DNA of 64,000 nt. It comes from Nannocystis sp. RBIL2 (GTDB lineage Bacteria; Myxococcota_A; Polyangia; Nannocystales; Nannocystaceae). The notes under the pieces are model-generated. The model was not told where the DNA came from. It was given only the letters and a program-made list of their open reading frames with translations, and made no database searches. How positions within the stretch are numbered: position 1 is the first letter of the stretch; each line of letters starts with the position of its first letter. The position numbers and the translations under genes are program-made. The stretch covers positions 5,728,151-5,792,150 of the forward strand of contig NZ_JAPNJW010000002.1 of assembly GCF_026626745.1 (NCBI RefSeq). The letters run 5' to 3'. Shown here in pieces: positions 56,502 to 64,000 of the stretch.

Positions 56502-56898
56502 TCGCCCAAACCGACGCCCGGCCATCGCCCACCATTCACGACAGCGCGAGTCCGGGCCGAGGCGCCGCATGTGTGATTCCCACGCGAGTTCCCGCTCGTG
56601 CGCGGCTTCACCGGCCCTGGACCGACGAATCGAACTCGCCACATTCGCCGCGCTCGGTCGCCTCGGGCGCGCGCCCGGAGCCGCCTCGACGCAGGCCTGA
56701 CGGCGAGCTCGGGAGGTCGCCCAGGCGAACGGGGCGCGCGATCGCCGAACGCGCGAATCTCGGCGTTGATGCCACCGAGCATGGCGCGATCGCGCCATCG
56801 ACCGATGACCGCGACGAGGCCCTCGCCGCACATGCGAGCGCGGAGCGAATGGGGCGCCCGGATTCACCTCCGGGCACCCGACGCTGGCCTGCGGCGCG
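56502..56898. other. Intergenic region between lipoprotein genes
   Basis: It should hold the promoter of the FG-GAP lipoprotein (minus strand). Reading frames here lack coding character. No hairpin or known motif seen. Confidence 0.35.
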
Positions 56899-58629
56899 TC
56901 ACAGGCGAGCGACGCGCTTGAGCCGGAACGGCGAGGGGCTCTCGCTCATCGTGAAGTAGCCGGCGCCGTCGGCCTGGTACTCGATCGCCTCGCCCTGGCC
57001 CTCGACGGTGTCGGTCAGCGCCACCGGCGTCGCCGCGAACGCGGTCTCGAAGGCGGCGTTCGGCGCGGCGCGGAACTCGTAGACCGTCCGGTAGGTGCGG
57101 AGCAGGAAACGATTCGCGCACGGGTGAATCGCCGCCGCGGTCGCGTAGGAGAAGTTGGGGTCGCCGTTGGTCGGCAGCTGCAGGTTGGCGACGAAGATCA
57201 GCGTCGACATCGTGTTCGGCGCCGGCAGCGGATTGGGCATCTTGTAGGCCTTGCTCAGCCCGGTGCTCGACTTGGTGATCACATAGATGTCACCGGTCGT
57301 CGGATGCACCATGATCGATTCGGCGTCCTTGGGCGAATCGGGGTACTGGAACGGGAACTTCTCCGCGGTGAGGTTGCCGCTGGTCTGACCGCCGGCGACG
57401 TCGGGTTCGGGGATCCTGTAGACCGCGAAGGTCGACGGCGGGGTCGGGAAGTTCGCGCTGGAGCGGCCGATGTCGCCCATGAAGATGCACTTGCCGGTCG
57501 GGCACGGGCCGGTCGCGACGTCCTCCCAGTCGGCAGGGGTCACGCCCGCGACGGCGAAGGTGCCGAGCGTCGACGCGTTGCTGGCGCTGATCGCCACCAC
57601 CGCGGTGGTGTCCTCGTTATGCACATAGATCACCCCCGGCGAGACCCGGCTCGCCGCCAGCCCCGACGGCTCGACGATCGCCGGCGACGCGACCGTCCCG
57701 ACGGTCGTATAGCTACCCGCGAAGCTGTCACCGACGGTGCAGGTGGGCGCGCCCGCCGGCCGCAGCGCGACGACCTGGGCGATGTTGGTGTTCGCGTACG
57801 GCGAGCTGCCGTTGAACGCGGGCTGGGGCCCGGCGGCGCCGAGCACCTTGTAGGCCGCGTCGTAGAGGAGCGCAGTGCCGGCCGAGGGCAGGCAGGTGTC
57901 GAGCACCTCGGTGAAGCCGCTCGGCGGCACAATCGGACTCGTCGGGCAGGTCGTGCCGGCCCACACCTGCGAGCCGAACCACACCGCGACGCCGCCGGCC
58001 GCGGTGGTCGTGATCGGCGGGGTGTCGAAGGTCGCGACCAGGCCGTTCTTCTGTCCGCTGTGCGCGTCGATCGGGTTCGCGGTGTCGACATTCGCGAACG
58101 CGACGACGCTGCCGGCGATGTTGCTGGCGAGATCGATCGAGAACGCATAGTTCGCCGGCTCCGCCGCCCCGGCGACCTTGTAAAACACCCACGCCTTGAT
58201 CTGCGAGGCGCTCTGATCGGAGCGCAGCAGGGTCCAGCCGGCCGGCGGGGTGACGACCGCGGTGGCGTTGTTGCGGTTGGTGACGCGCGCCAGCAGCACG
58301 TCGCCCTGGACGACGCCCGCCGGCTTGCCGATCGTCAGCGCGGTGAGGCCGGCGCCGCTGGCGACCGCGCTGCTGCGGTAGCTCGGCGTCGCCGGCAGCA
58401 CCTCGTCCTCTCCGGGCTCCACGATCGGGAGCTCCTCGATGTCTTCCACGAGACCCGCCTCCACCCCGGTCTCGCTGTCGCTGGGGCCCTCGGACCCCGC
58501 CAGCGTCTCCGCGGTCGATTCGCCGCTCTCCTCGCCGTCCAGCGGCTCGCACCCCGCCCACGCGAAAATGGCAGCGGAGCACAGGATCTTCGTGGTGTTC
58601 TGCACAATGACGTTCGTGGTCGTTCGCAT
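56899..58629 (-). CDS. Lipoprotein with Ig-like and phytase-like propeller domains
   Basis: 576 residues. Lipoprotein signal (KILCSAAIFAWAGC), then an acidic linker (25-80). Residues 85-290 form a beta-sandwich domain: VQGDVLLARVTNRNNATAVV, PPAGWTLLRSDQSASQIKAW and WVFYKVAGAAEPANYAFSID, a pattern common in secreted bacterial proteins with Ig-like folds. Residues 295-576 look like an esterase-like phytase propeller: EPSGLAASRVSPGVIYVHNE, DWEDVATGPCPTGKCIFMGD, AESIMVHPTTGDIYVITKSS. Phosphatase activity is not proven; metal-site residues would need alignment. Confidence 0.68.
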   Translation of the reverse strand: MRTTTNVIVQNTTKILCSAAIFAWAGCEPLDGEESGESTAETLAGSEGPSDSETGVEAGLVEDIEELPIVEPGEDEVLPATPSYRSSAVASGAGLTALTIGKPAGVVQGDVLLARVTNRNNATAVVTPPAGWTLLRSDQSASQIKAWVFYKVAGAAEPANYAFSIDLASNIAGSVVAFANVDTANPIDAHSGQKNGLVATFDTPPITTTAAGGVAVWFGSQVWAGTTCPTSPIVPPSGFTEVLDTCLPSAGTALLYDAAYKVLGAAGPQPAFNGSSPYANTNIAQVVALRPAGAPTCTVGDSFAGSYTTVGTVASPAIVEPSGLAASRVSPGVIYVHNEDTTAVVAISASNASTLGTFAVAGVTPADWEDVATGPCPTGKCIFMGDIGRSSANFPTPPSTFAVYRIPEPDVAGGQTSGNLTAEKFPFQYPDSPKDAESIMVHPTTGDIYVITKSSTGLSKAYKMPNPLPAPNTMSTLIFVANLQLPTNGDPNFSYATAAAIHPCANRFLLRTYRTVYEFRAAPNAAFETAFAATPVALTDTVEGQGEAIEYQADGAGYFTMSESPSPFRLKRVARL

Positions 58630-58864
58630 CTCGGTCGCCGAGATGCTCGCACGCCTTCGCGGATTTATGCATGGGTCGCGTCGGCGACAGGTCCCGCGCC
58701 GGGGTCGCCGCGAAGACCCCCAAGCGCGGGCGAGGAATGTAAGGATGCGATGCCAAATACGCGGCTTCGCCCGCGGTAGCTCACGCTCGGGGAGCGCGGA
58801 CCATTCGCGGACACTCCGCTATGCACGACGGCAAGCTCGCCGAACGAGCAGTCCCGGCTCACTG

Positions 58865-59782
58865 TCAGAAGCGGCCGGCGACGTACGCCGTATCGTCACC
58901 GATCGCCGTGATCGCCATCCGGAACTGCCGAGCGACCGAATCGTGGTACCCGAACGTCCAGCCCCAACTCCCGTCCGCGATCCCGGGATCGAAGACGCTG
59001 GACCAACTACCGCCCGAGTACTGGTCGAAGCGCAGATTCATCTGCGAATCGCCGTCCGGGCCCTGGCTCTTGCGGCAGCCGCCGAGCCAGCCGGACGTGG
59101 ACGACCCCAACTGCACGTAGACGGTGGAGGTCACGGAGGCATAAAATTCCTCGTCCTGCGGGCCCACCTCGAAGCCGTACTCGCCGTCCCAGATATCCTT
59201 CAGGGCCGAGAAGTACGTGGCCGGCGTGGGGAAGACGCAGGGCGCCATCGTCCAGTCCGTCGTGAGGACCTTTGTCCCCTCGGTCGGCACCTTCAGGTCG
59301 TCCACCGGGAGGCTGCGAGCCGTCGGCTCCGCGCTGCCCTGCGAGGCGAGGCGCGCGTGATGCTGGAACAGGACCTCCGGCGGAGCCTCCTCCGGGGACG
59401 CCAGCGCGAGGAACAGCTCGAGAGGCGTGGCCTCGAAGTCACGCATCAACGAACCGACGGCGTCGGAGTGGCTGGTGTAGAGCGTCGCAATGCCGGGCTC
59501 TTCGGGCGGGCCCAGGTCGAGGAAATGGACCTCGCCGCCGTCGGGCAGCGCCAGGGACGCGATGACATTCGAGCGTGACGTCGCCGCCATCTCCGCTCCT
59601 TCCTCGATCGGCGCGACCACGAATCCCTCCTGAGGAAGAATCTCGTGAGTCTGCCCGTCGCGCAGCTCCTCGAGCGGCGCGACGCCTTCGCTCGGCTGGT
59701 CGAACGTGGACGCCCCGCAGGCCGCGACGCACGCGACGAGCACTGCCATGGCGATCGGACTATAGATAGTGTGTGTTTTCAT
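58865..59782 (-). CDS. Secreted lipoprotein of unknown function
   Basis: 305 residues. Lipoprotein signal (YSPIAMAVLVACVAAC). An N-terminal domain of about 130 residues (DGGEVHFLDLGPPEEPGIAT) is followed by a C-terminal beta-rich domain with aromatic residues and two Cys (PCVFPTPATYFSALKDIWDG, SGWLGGCRKSQGPDGDSQMN). The region 58630-58864 downstream shows nothing. Family not recognised. Confidence 0.6.
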   Translation of the reverse strand: MKTHTIYSPIAMAVLVACVAACGASTFDQPSEGVAPLEELRDGQTHEILPQEGFVVAPIEEGAEMAATSRSNVIASLALPDGGEVHFLDLGPPEEPGIATLYTSHSDAVGSLMRDFEATPLELFLALASPEEAPPEVLFQHHARLASQGSAEPTARSLPVDDLKVPTEGTKVLTTDWTMAPCVFPTPATYFSALKDIWDGEYGFEVGPQDEEFYASVTSTVYVQLGSSTSGWLGGCRKSQGPDGDSQMNLRFDQYSGGSWSSVFDPGIADGSWGWTFGYHDSVARQFRMAITAIGDDTAYVAGRF

Positions 59783-59966
59783 GGTTCGAACTCCTCATTT
59801 CAGAGATACCATGGGCCATTGTCAAGGGCAGCAGAAAGAAAATGGAAAGAAACGAATGCCGGCCGCTTCCGAAGCGATCGCGGCGTATTCGCGGTACGGC
59901 CGTGCCGCCGGCTCCGCCAGTCGGCTGAATCTCGATTCTCTGGCAGCCGCACGCGCAGCCTGCCGA

Positions 59967-60215
59967 TCAGGCGCTGTTGACGGTTCGCAGGACGACATCC
60001 GCGAGTGGGGCGTCGAGTGCAATGGCGATGGCCTGAGCACTTTGTCGGGATATCGGGCGCCCCGATTCCGCCTTGGTGATCGTCCTCGGGGTGACGCCCG
60101 AGCGAGAGGCTAGCTCGCTCTGCGTCAGGCCCAGCGTGTCTCGCCGCCCACGAACGTATCCCACGTCGACGCGAACGCCCGGTGGCCGCCCCTTTTCACG
60201 CCTCTCGTTCGCCAC
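59967..60215 (-). CDS. Small XRE-family HTH regulator
   Basis: 82 residues from a GTG at 60215 with GGAAGG upstream; the longer frame further up is not coding-like. The HTH is clear: RGRRDTLGLTQSELASRSGV, TPRTITKAESGRPISRQSAQ and AIAIALDAPLADVVL. Only the DNA-binding domain is present, preceded by a basic stretch (NERREKGRPPG). It could control the lipoprotein downstream (58865) or the beta-lactamase-like gene; 60216-60492 has no gene and no clear operator. Confidence 0.75.
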   Translation of the reverse strand: MANERREKGRPPGVRVDVGYVRGRRDTLGLTQSELASRSGVTPRTITKAESGRPISRQSAQAIAIALDAPLADVVLRTVNSA

Positions 60216-60492
60216 AGCTCGACCACCTTCCTCGGGAGGATCACGGGAATGACCGACGAACTCCGCGCAGTCGGCGCTCGGGGCCCGGCTCCCCGGCGGT
60301 CCGTGCCCTCCATATCGGAGGCCGGCCGCTTTCAATTGGACGGTCGAGACGAATTTTCGAATTCTCGGCCCGGGAAGCGCCTCAGGGCCGCTGCGCCGGT
60401 CTGGAAGCTCGGCGCGTCGGTGCTCACGAATTCGCTCTTCCCTCGAGATCCCGCAATTCCCCAGGGCTCGCGACCTCGCCGGCCGGGTTAGG

Positions 60493-61758
60493 ATGCGTGC
60501 CGGCCGGAACCGGCAGCCCATGGACGACACGCGCACATCGGCTCGAGGCAGGCTTTCGCAGGCAGCTCGGCGGACGCATGCGAAAATACGAGCGGCGGTG
60601 CTGTTCGCCTGTGTCGGCGCAGCGGGCTGCGGCGAGCGACAGGCGGACGCCGCGAAGGCGGAGGCGACGGAGGGCGAAACGGCCGCGCTCGCGGCGGCGC
60701 TCGACGAGGCCGTCGCCCAGGCGATGGCAACGGGCAGCCCCGGGATGGTGGTGGCGGTCGGACGCGGCGACCAGGTCGTGTTCGCCAGGGGCTACGGTCT
60801 TGCGAACCTCGAGGACGAGGTCGCGGTCGCGGTCGACACCGTGTTCCCGATCGCGTCGATCACCAAGCAATTCACGGCGGCGGCGATCCTGCTGCTCGCC
60901 GAGGAGGGCAAGGTCGGGCTCGACGACCCGCTGTCGCGCTTCGTGCCGGAGGTGCCGCAGGCGCACCGCGTCACGGTCGCGCAAGCGCTCGTGCAAACCA
61001 CGGGGATCGCCGATTACGCTGAAGATCCCGCAGGCGAGCACCTCAAGTCGGTACGCCGGACGCCCGCGGAGATGGCGAGCTGGATCGCCGGATTGCAGCC
61101 GCCGTTCGTGTTCGAGCCGGGCTCGTCGTGGGGATACAGCAATTCCAACTACGCGCTGCTCGGACTCGTCGTCGCGCGCGCGAGCGGTGAGTCCTATCCG
61201 TCGTTCCTGGCGCGGCGTCTGTTCGCACCCGCGGGTCTGGAGCACACGGCGTTCGACGATCCGGCCGACGTCGTCCCGCGACGAGCGCGAGGCTACCGCG
61301 CCAGCAAGACCGAGCCCGGGCGCTACCACAACGCCGACTGGATCAGCCCGACGGTGCCCGGACCGGCGGGAGGGCTGCGCTCGACCGCAGGCGATCTGCT
61401 GCGCTGGCACGCGGCGCTGTTCGGCGGGCGGATCCTGTCGCCCGCCAGCCTCGCGCGGATGACCGCTCCCGGGCGGCTGGCCGACGGGCGCACCACGAGA
61501 GCGGCGATGCCGGCGCCGATGCAGGCGGCGTGGGGCTCCGACTACGCGATGGGCGTGCTGGTCGGCTCGCCGGACGGACAGGACCGGGTCTGGCACTCCG
61601 GTGATATCGACGGGTTCTCGTCGTGGACCGCATATTACCCGGACCAGCGGATCGGCGTCGTCATCCTGCAGAACAGCCAGTCGGCGGAGCGCAACGAGGC
61701 GGCGATCGAGCGCATCGTGCTCGACGCACTGAGAACAGAGCCCCGCGCGGGCGAATGA
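60493..61758 (+). CDS. Class C beta-lactamase-family serine hydrolase lipoprotein
   Basis: 421 residues from ATG 60493; an ATG nine codons later is possible. A basic N-terminus and membrane signal end at the lipobox (VLFACVGAAGC). The serine-hydrolase fold has FPIASITKQFTAAAILLL with the SxxK nucleophile, WGYSNSNYALLGLVVA with the YxN motif, and VWHSGDIDGFSSWTAYY with HxG replacing KTG. These mark the AmpC/esterase EstB/penicillin-binding group. Role could be D-Ala-D-Ala carboxypeptidase or esterase; beta-lactam resistance should not be assumed from sequence. Confidence 0.88.
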   Translation: MRAGRNRQPMDDTRTSARGRLSQAARRTHAKIRAAVLFACVGAAGCGERQADAAKAEATEGETAALAAALDEAVAQAMATGSPGMVVAVGRGDQVVFARGYGLANLEDEVAVAVDTVFPIASITKQFTAAAILLLAEEGKVGLDDPLSRFVPEVPQAHRVTVAQALVQTTGIADYAEDPAGEHLKSVRRTPAEMASWIAGLQPPFVFEPGSSWGYSNSNYALLGLVVARASGESYPSFLARRLFAPAGLEHTAFDDPADVVPRRARGYRASKTEPGRYHNADWISPTVPGPAGGLRSTAGDLLRWHAALFGGRILSPASLARMTAPGRLADGRTTRAAMPAPMQAAWGSDYAMGVLVGSPDGQDRVWHSGDIDGFSSWTAYYPDQRIGVVILQNSQSAERNEAAIERIVLDALRTEPRAGE

Positions 61759-61809
61759 CGGCACCCGCGCCCGCGGCGAATGGTCACCTCGGCGCAATGT
61801 TCTGCGGCC

Positions 61810-61845
61810 GATGTGCCGCAACGATGACCGTCGTTGCGGCACATC
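61810..61845. terminator. Perfect 15-base-arm hairpin after the beta-lactamase-like gene
   Basis: GATGTGCCGCAACGA (61810-61824), loop TGACCG, TCGTTGCGGCACATC (61831-61845). It lies 52 bases after the stop and is the first of several inverted repeats in this gap. Confidence 0.65.
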
Positions 61846-61882
61846 CGGCGCGACCCACGCGCTGGAGACGTCGAGGAGACGC

Positions 61883-62062
61883 GCATCCGAGCACTCGTGA
61901 GCGCTCGGATGCTCGAATTTGCCTTTATCTCACTGCTCGAAGCAGTAACTACGCGGATTTCTCAACCCATTGATCGCGCTCGCAAGTTCGCCGAAATCCG
62001 CGTAGACACTTACGAATTCGCTCCCTCTTTGAACGCCCGCGAGTCCCCAAGGATCGCGGGCG
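61883..62062. repeat. Stacked inverted repeats
   Basis: Four dyads in 180 bases: GCATCCGAGC/GCTCGGATGC (61883-61892, 61903-61912); ACTGCT-CGA-AGCAGT (61932-61946); CTACGCGGATTT/AAATCCGCGTAG (61949-61960, 61994-62005, perfect, 33-base loop); CGCCCGCGA/TCGCGGGCG (62034-62042, 62054-62062). All arms are perfect. I find no protein-coding gene here. It may encode a structured RNA, or be a mobile-element end or a terminator array. Confidence 0.5.
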
Positions 62063-62124
62063 TCGACCTGTGTCGTGGAGAGATAATGGAGACGCTCCAG
62101 GTACAAGGCGGACGGAAGGGCCAC

Positions 62125-62444
62125 ACCGCCGGAAGCACTCGAGCTTGTCCGACGCGAACAGCCGGGCGCCGAGTTTGGCCGACTTCGAGATCACGTCGGG
62201 CTCGCCGTGAGTGTAGCCGTCATAGCGCGAGATGCCGGACAGCAGGCGGCGCTCGAAGCAGGCGATCGCCCGGGCCACGTTGGTCAAGGTGAGCGGGTCG
62301 GCGTCCTCGGGGAAGGCGTCGGCGAACAGCGCCTGGTAGCGCGCCTCGGCGCGCAGCCGCTCGATTAAGGCATCTTCCAGACCATGCAGGCCGAGTTCGA
62401 CGGTCGTCGCCGAACATCGGGGTGAGCACTACCGAGACCTGCTC
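62125..62444 (-). pseudogene. Remnant of a di-heme cytochrome c peroxidase-like (MbnH-type) gene
   Basis: Read on the minus strand, one frame gives EQVSVVLTPMFGDD, then a shift of one frame near 62405 gives TVELGLHGLEDALIERLRAE, ARYQALFADAFPEDADPLTL, TNVARAIACFERRLLSGISR, YDGYTHGEPDVISKSAKLGA and RLFASDKLECF. This is the conserved core of MauG/MbnH-type di-heme proteins (PMFG...VELGL...AFP...NVARAIAAFERTL.S). The CHCH haem motif expected right after LECF is replaced by RRCGPSV, and both the N-terminal haem domain and the C-terminal part are gone. So it is a fragment with at least one frameshift and two truncations. Confidence 0.7.
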
Positions 62445-62507
62445 GGTCCCTCGCCGATGTAACGCGGTCCGGCTGACCGATCGCTATGGACCGTTTTCCG
62501 TAACTGC

Positions 62508-63692
62508 TCAACCGTCGACCGGTGTGTTGGGGAGATGCTCCTCCCACGCCGCGCCGGCGTCTGTGAGCCGGAGTGAGCCGCGCTCGTCATGCTCAAGGAG
62601 CCCCAGGGCCCTCGTCCAAAAGATGAGCCTTCGAGGCGCTGTGTCGGTCCTCCAACGCGGATCTAGAGACCGCAACCTCCGGATCGCCTCTGTCAGGCTG
62701 AGCGACTCGGCGTCTCTCAATAGAATCAACAACGGAGCGACGCCGATATTGTTCGCCAGAAGGACAGGGGCCAAGACATCGGAGGGGGGCGCGCCATCGA
62801 GGAGGTCGTCGCCGAGCCTCGTGGGACAGAGGGCAGCCTCACGATATTCGAGCAAGTTCAGGCTCTTCACGGCCGCGATACGCGAACGGACCGTGTCTAC
62901 CGTCCACCCTCGGCTCTCCCTTTGTACCGCGCTAATCAACTCCGGGAGGGTAGGCCTTGACGCGGCGTGGCGAACGATGCTGACCAGCATGTCGACCGTC
63001 CCGGTGATACCCGTGATCCCTCTATTCTGCGCGGCGGCGGGCTTCAACCGCAGTGCGTCCTCAGCCGCGCTAGTGTCGTCGGCAGTGGCGAGACCTTGTC
63101 TGCAGGTGAGCCAGCGGGCGAAGAGGTTGCGCCACAAGATCTCGTCCAAATCTGTTGTCGTCCCGAGTTCGCGCCGCAACGTCTCCTGAATCAGGACGTT
63201 TTGCCCGATCACGCCCCTTCCATGAATGCGCAGCCCGAACCGTCTACGGAGTTCATAGACCCGGTGATCCCAAACTAGCCCGACGACCTCGGTCGGGAGC
63301 AGCAGCGCGAAGATTCGGATGAGTCGGGCCTGTGGCCGTCGCGAGGCGTGTCGCGGGTAGATGCGCTCCATGGTCGCGCTGAAAACCTCATCGAGGCGGC
63401 GCGCCCGCTCCATGAGGTCGGCAGGTTGGGTTGTCTTCCGGAGGGTCCAAAGCGTCCCGATTATCTCTGGGTCTCTGAGAACTCCGGGCACCGTGACCTT
63501 CCGGCCGACCCCGAGCCCTACGCCCGCCTCGTCGTCCCACAGGAATCGCTGGAACTCAGCAGAGTTCCACGTGTCCCACGCGGCGTTCTGGGCCCTCGTG
63601 ACTGCGGCGTGGTACCCGTGGAACTCGGTCGAGTGCCGCTCCTTCTCCGCTGCGAAGCGAGCATGGGCAGCCTTCAGGTCGTCACCGTCCAT
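62508..63692 (-). CDS. Protein resembling the N-terminal region of McrB-type restriction ATPases, ATPase domain absent
   Basis: 394 residues from ATG 63692 (GAGGTGG upstream). The N-terminal 200 residues (DLKAAHARFAAEKERHSTEF; NSAEFQRFLWDDEAGVGLGV; PQARLIRIFALLLPTEVVGL; GLRIHGRGVIGQNVLIQETL) follow the pattern found at the front of McrB-like AAA+ proteins in actinobacteria and others. Residues 240-394 form a winged-helix region ending LEHDERGSLRLTDAGAAWEE. In relatives as I remember them an AAA+ GTPase domain follows; here the gene stops. It is either a stand-alone specificity/regulator subunit or a truncated gene. Base composition is lower in GC than the core genes. Confidence 0.55.
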   Translation of the reverse strand: MDGDDLKAAHARFAAEKERHSTEFHGYHAAVTRAQNAAWDTWNSAEFQRFLWDDEAGVGLGVGRKVTVPGVLRDPEIIGTLWTLRKTTQPADLMERARRLDEVFSATMERIYPRHASRRPQARLIRIFALLLPTEVVGLVWDHRVYELRRRFGLRIHGRGVIGQNVLIQETLRRELGTTTDLDEILWRNLFARWLTCRQGLATADDTSAAEDALRLKPAAAQNRGITGITGTVDMLVSIVRHAASRPTLPELISAVQRESRGWTVDTVRSRIAAVKSLNLLEYREAALCPTRLGDDLLDGAPPSDVLAPVLLANNIGVAPLLILLRDAESLSLTEAIRRLRSLDPRWRTDTAPRRLIFWTRALGLLEHDERGSLRLTDAGAAWEEHLPNTPVDG

Positions 63693-64000
63693 GGTCCACC
63701 TCGGCGAGGTCACGGTTTTGCGCAACAGCCCAGCGGGACGCCATGGCAAAAAGTGTCTTTGATCTCGCCCCTACTTTCAACTACCTGCGCTGTCCCGGCG
63801 GCGGCAGCGTGTGGATGTGTGCCTGGTCACACATGAAGAAGTTGCCTTGCTCCTGCTGCCTCTTGAGGCGAGGCAGGAGTCGCCGGCGGTCTCGACGATC
63901 TCGGCGTGGTGCTAGCGCCGGTCGACAAGGGCGCAATTTTCCTTCATCCACAAGTACACCCCCCTTCGGTACGTCACCGTCGGTTCAGTGGGCATGCACG
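63693..64000. other. Right-end intergenic stretch
   Basis: Upstream of the McrB-like gene. Dyad GTGTG-CCTGG-TCACAC near 63810-63830. No gene of more than a few codons and no recognised RNA; whether a minus-strand gene enters from beyond the edge cannot be told. Confidence 0.35.

Noticed and set aside
61810..62062. Retron-type msr-msd for the stacked repeats
   Set aside because: No reverse transcriptase gene is present in the window.
61930..62124. A 64-codon minus-strand frame next to the cytochrome remnant
   Set aside because: It crosses the stacked inverted repeats and has no recognisable sequence or ribosome site.

Overview
The window is very GC-rich DNA with long genes, short intergenic gaps and almost no mobile DNA. 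Several signs point to a myxobacterium of the Nannocystis/Haliangium type (Myxococcota): a kinase-ATPase of the trifunctional class, many lipoproteins whose lipobox is followed by a long Thr/Ser/Gly/Asp-rich linker, paired NtrC-type regulators, type VI secretion tips and a PHB-using gene set. That placement is an inference from gene style; there is no rRNA, tRNA or taxonomic marker in the window.

Layout. 1-3102: 5' part of a giant Ser/Thr kinase-AAA signalling protein (minus strand, runs off the edge). 3.3-4.1 kb: GIDE-like membrane protein. 4.1-11.0 kb: TetR regulator divergent from a complete RND efflux set (lipoprotein adaptor, pump, TolC-like channel). 11-16.3 kb: Kelch-like protein, an EAD1-like membrane protein, a winged-helix membrane protein, a TM2 protein and a TPR-thioredoxin lipoprotein. 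16.7-22.7 kb: type VI secretion payload region, with VgrG plus M23 peptidase on the plus strand converging on PAAR-toxin, FHA-DUF4123 and a small accessory protein on the minus strand. 22.9-30.6 kb: small secreted Cys-rich protein, SDR, lipoprotein, J-domain protein, EthD protein with divergent TetR, a hypothetical protein, HMG-CoA synthase. 31-36.5 kb: extracellular and intracellular PHB depolymerases, 3-hydroxybutyrate dehydrogenase and a secreted hydrolase. 36.6-41.7 kb: FMN reductase, L,D-transpeptidase, Cys-rich lipoproteins and two very small proteins. 41.8-43.8 kb: a SIR2-TPR protein of antiphage type, in visibly less GC-rich DNA. 44-50.5 kb: globin-coupled histidine kinase, NtrC-type partner, receiver protein, a second NtrC-like protein with the sigma-54 loop missing, and a universal stress protein. 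50.6-54.8 kb: LysR/MFS pair and a membrane-anchored propeller protein. 54.8-59.8 kb: three surface lipoproteins. 60-61.8 kb: small XRE regulator and class C beta-lactamase-like lipoprotein. 61.8-64 kb: stacked inverted repeats, a broken di-heme cytochrome c peroxidase-like gene, and a protein resembling the N-terminal part of McrB-type restriction ATPases without its ATPase.

How parts work together. The TetR/RND set is an inducible efflux system. The minus-strand 33.0-36.5 kb genes would cut external PHB, cut internal PHB and oxidise the monomer. The 44-50.5 kb genes read as an oxygen or redox response: a haem-globin kinase, its sigma-54 activator and a USP. The T6SS region carries two likely antibacterial payloads without recognised immunity genes.

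Two features stand out beyond single genes. First, a family of short hairpins built on ACATGTCC/GGACATGT recurs at the 3' ends of genes, mostly between convergent pairs, including two identical 18-base copies 35 kb apart; they look like a lineage-specific terminator or REP-like element. Second, the right-hand part of the window (SIR2-TPR protein, McrB-like fragment, decayed cytochrome gene, stacked inverted repeats) has the look of accessory, defence-related DNA.
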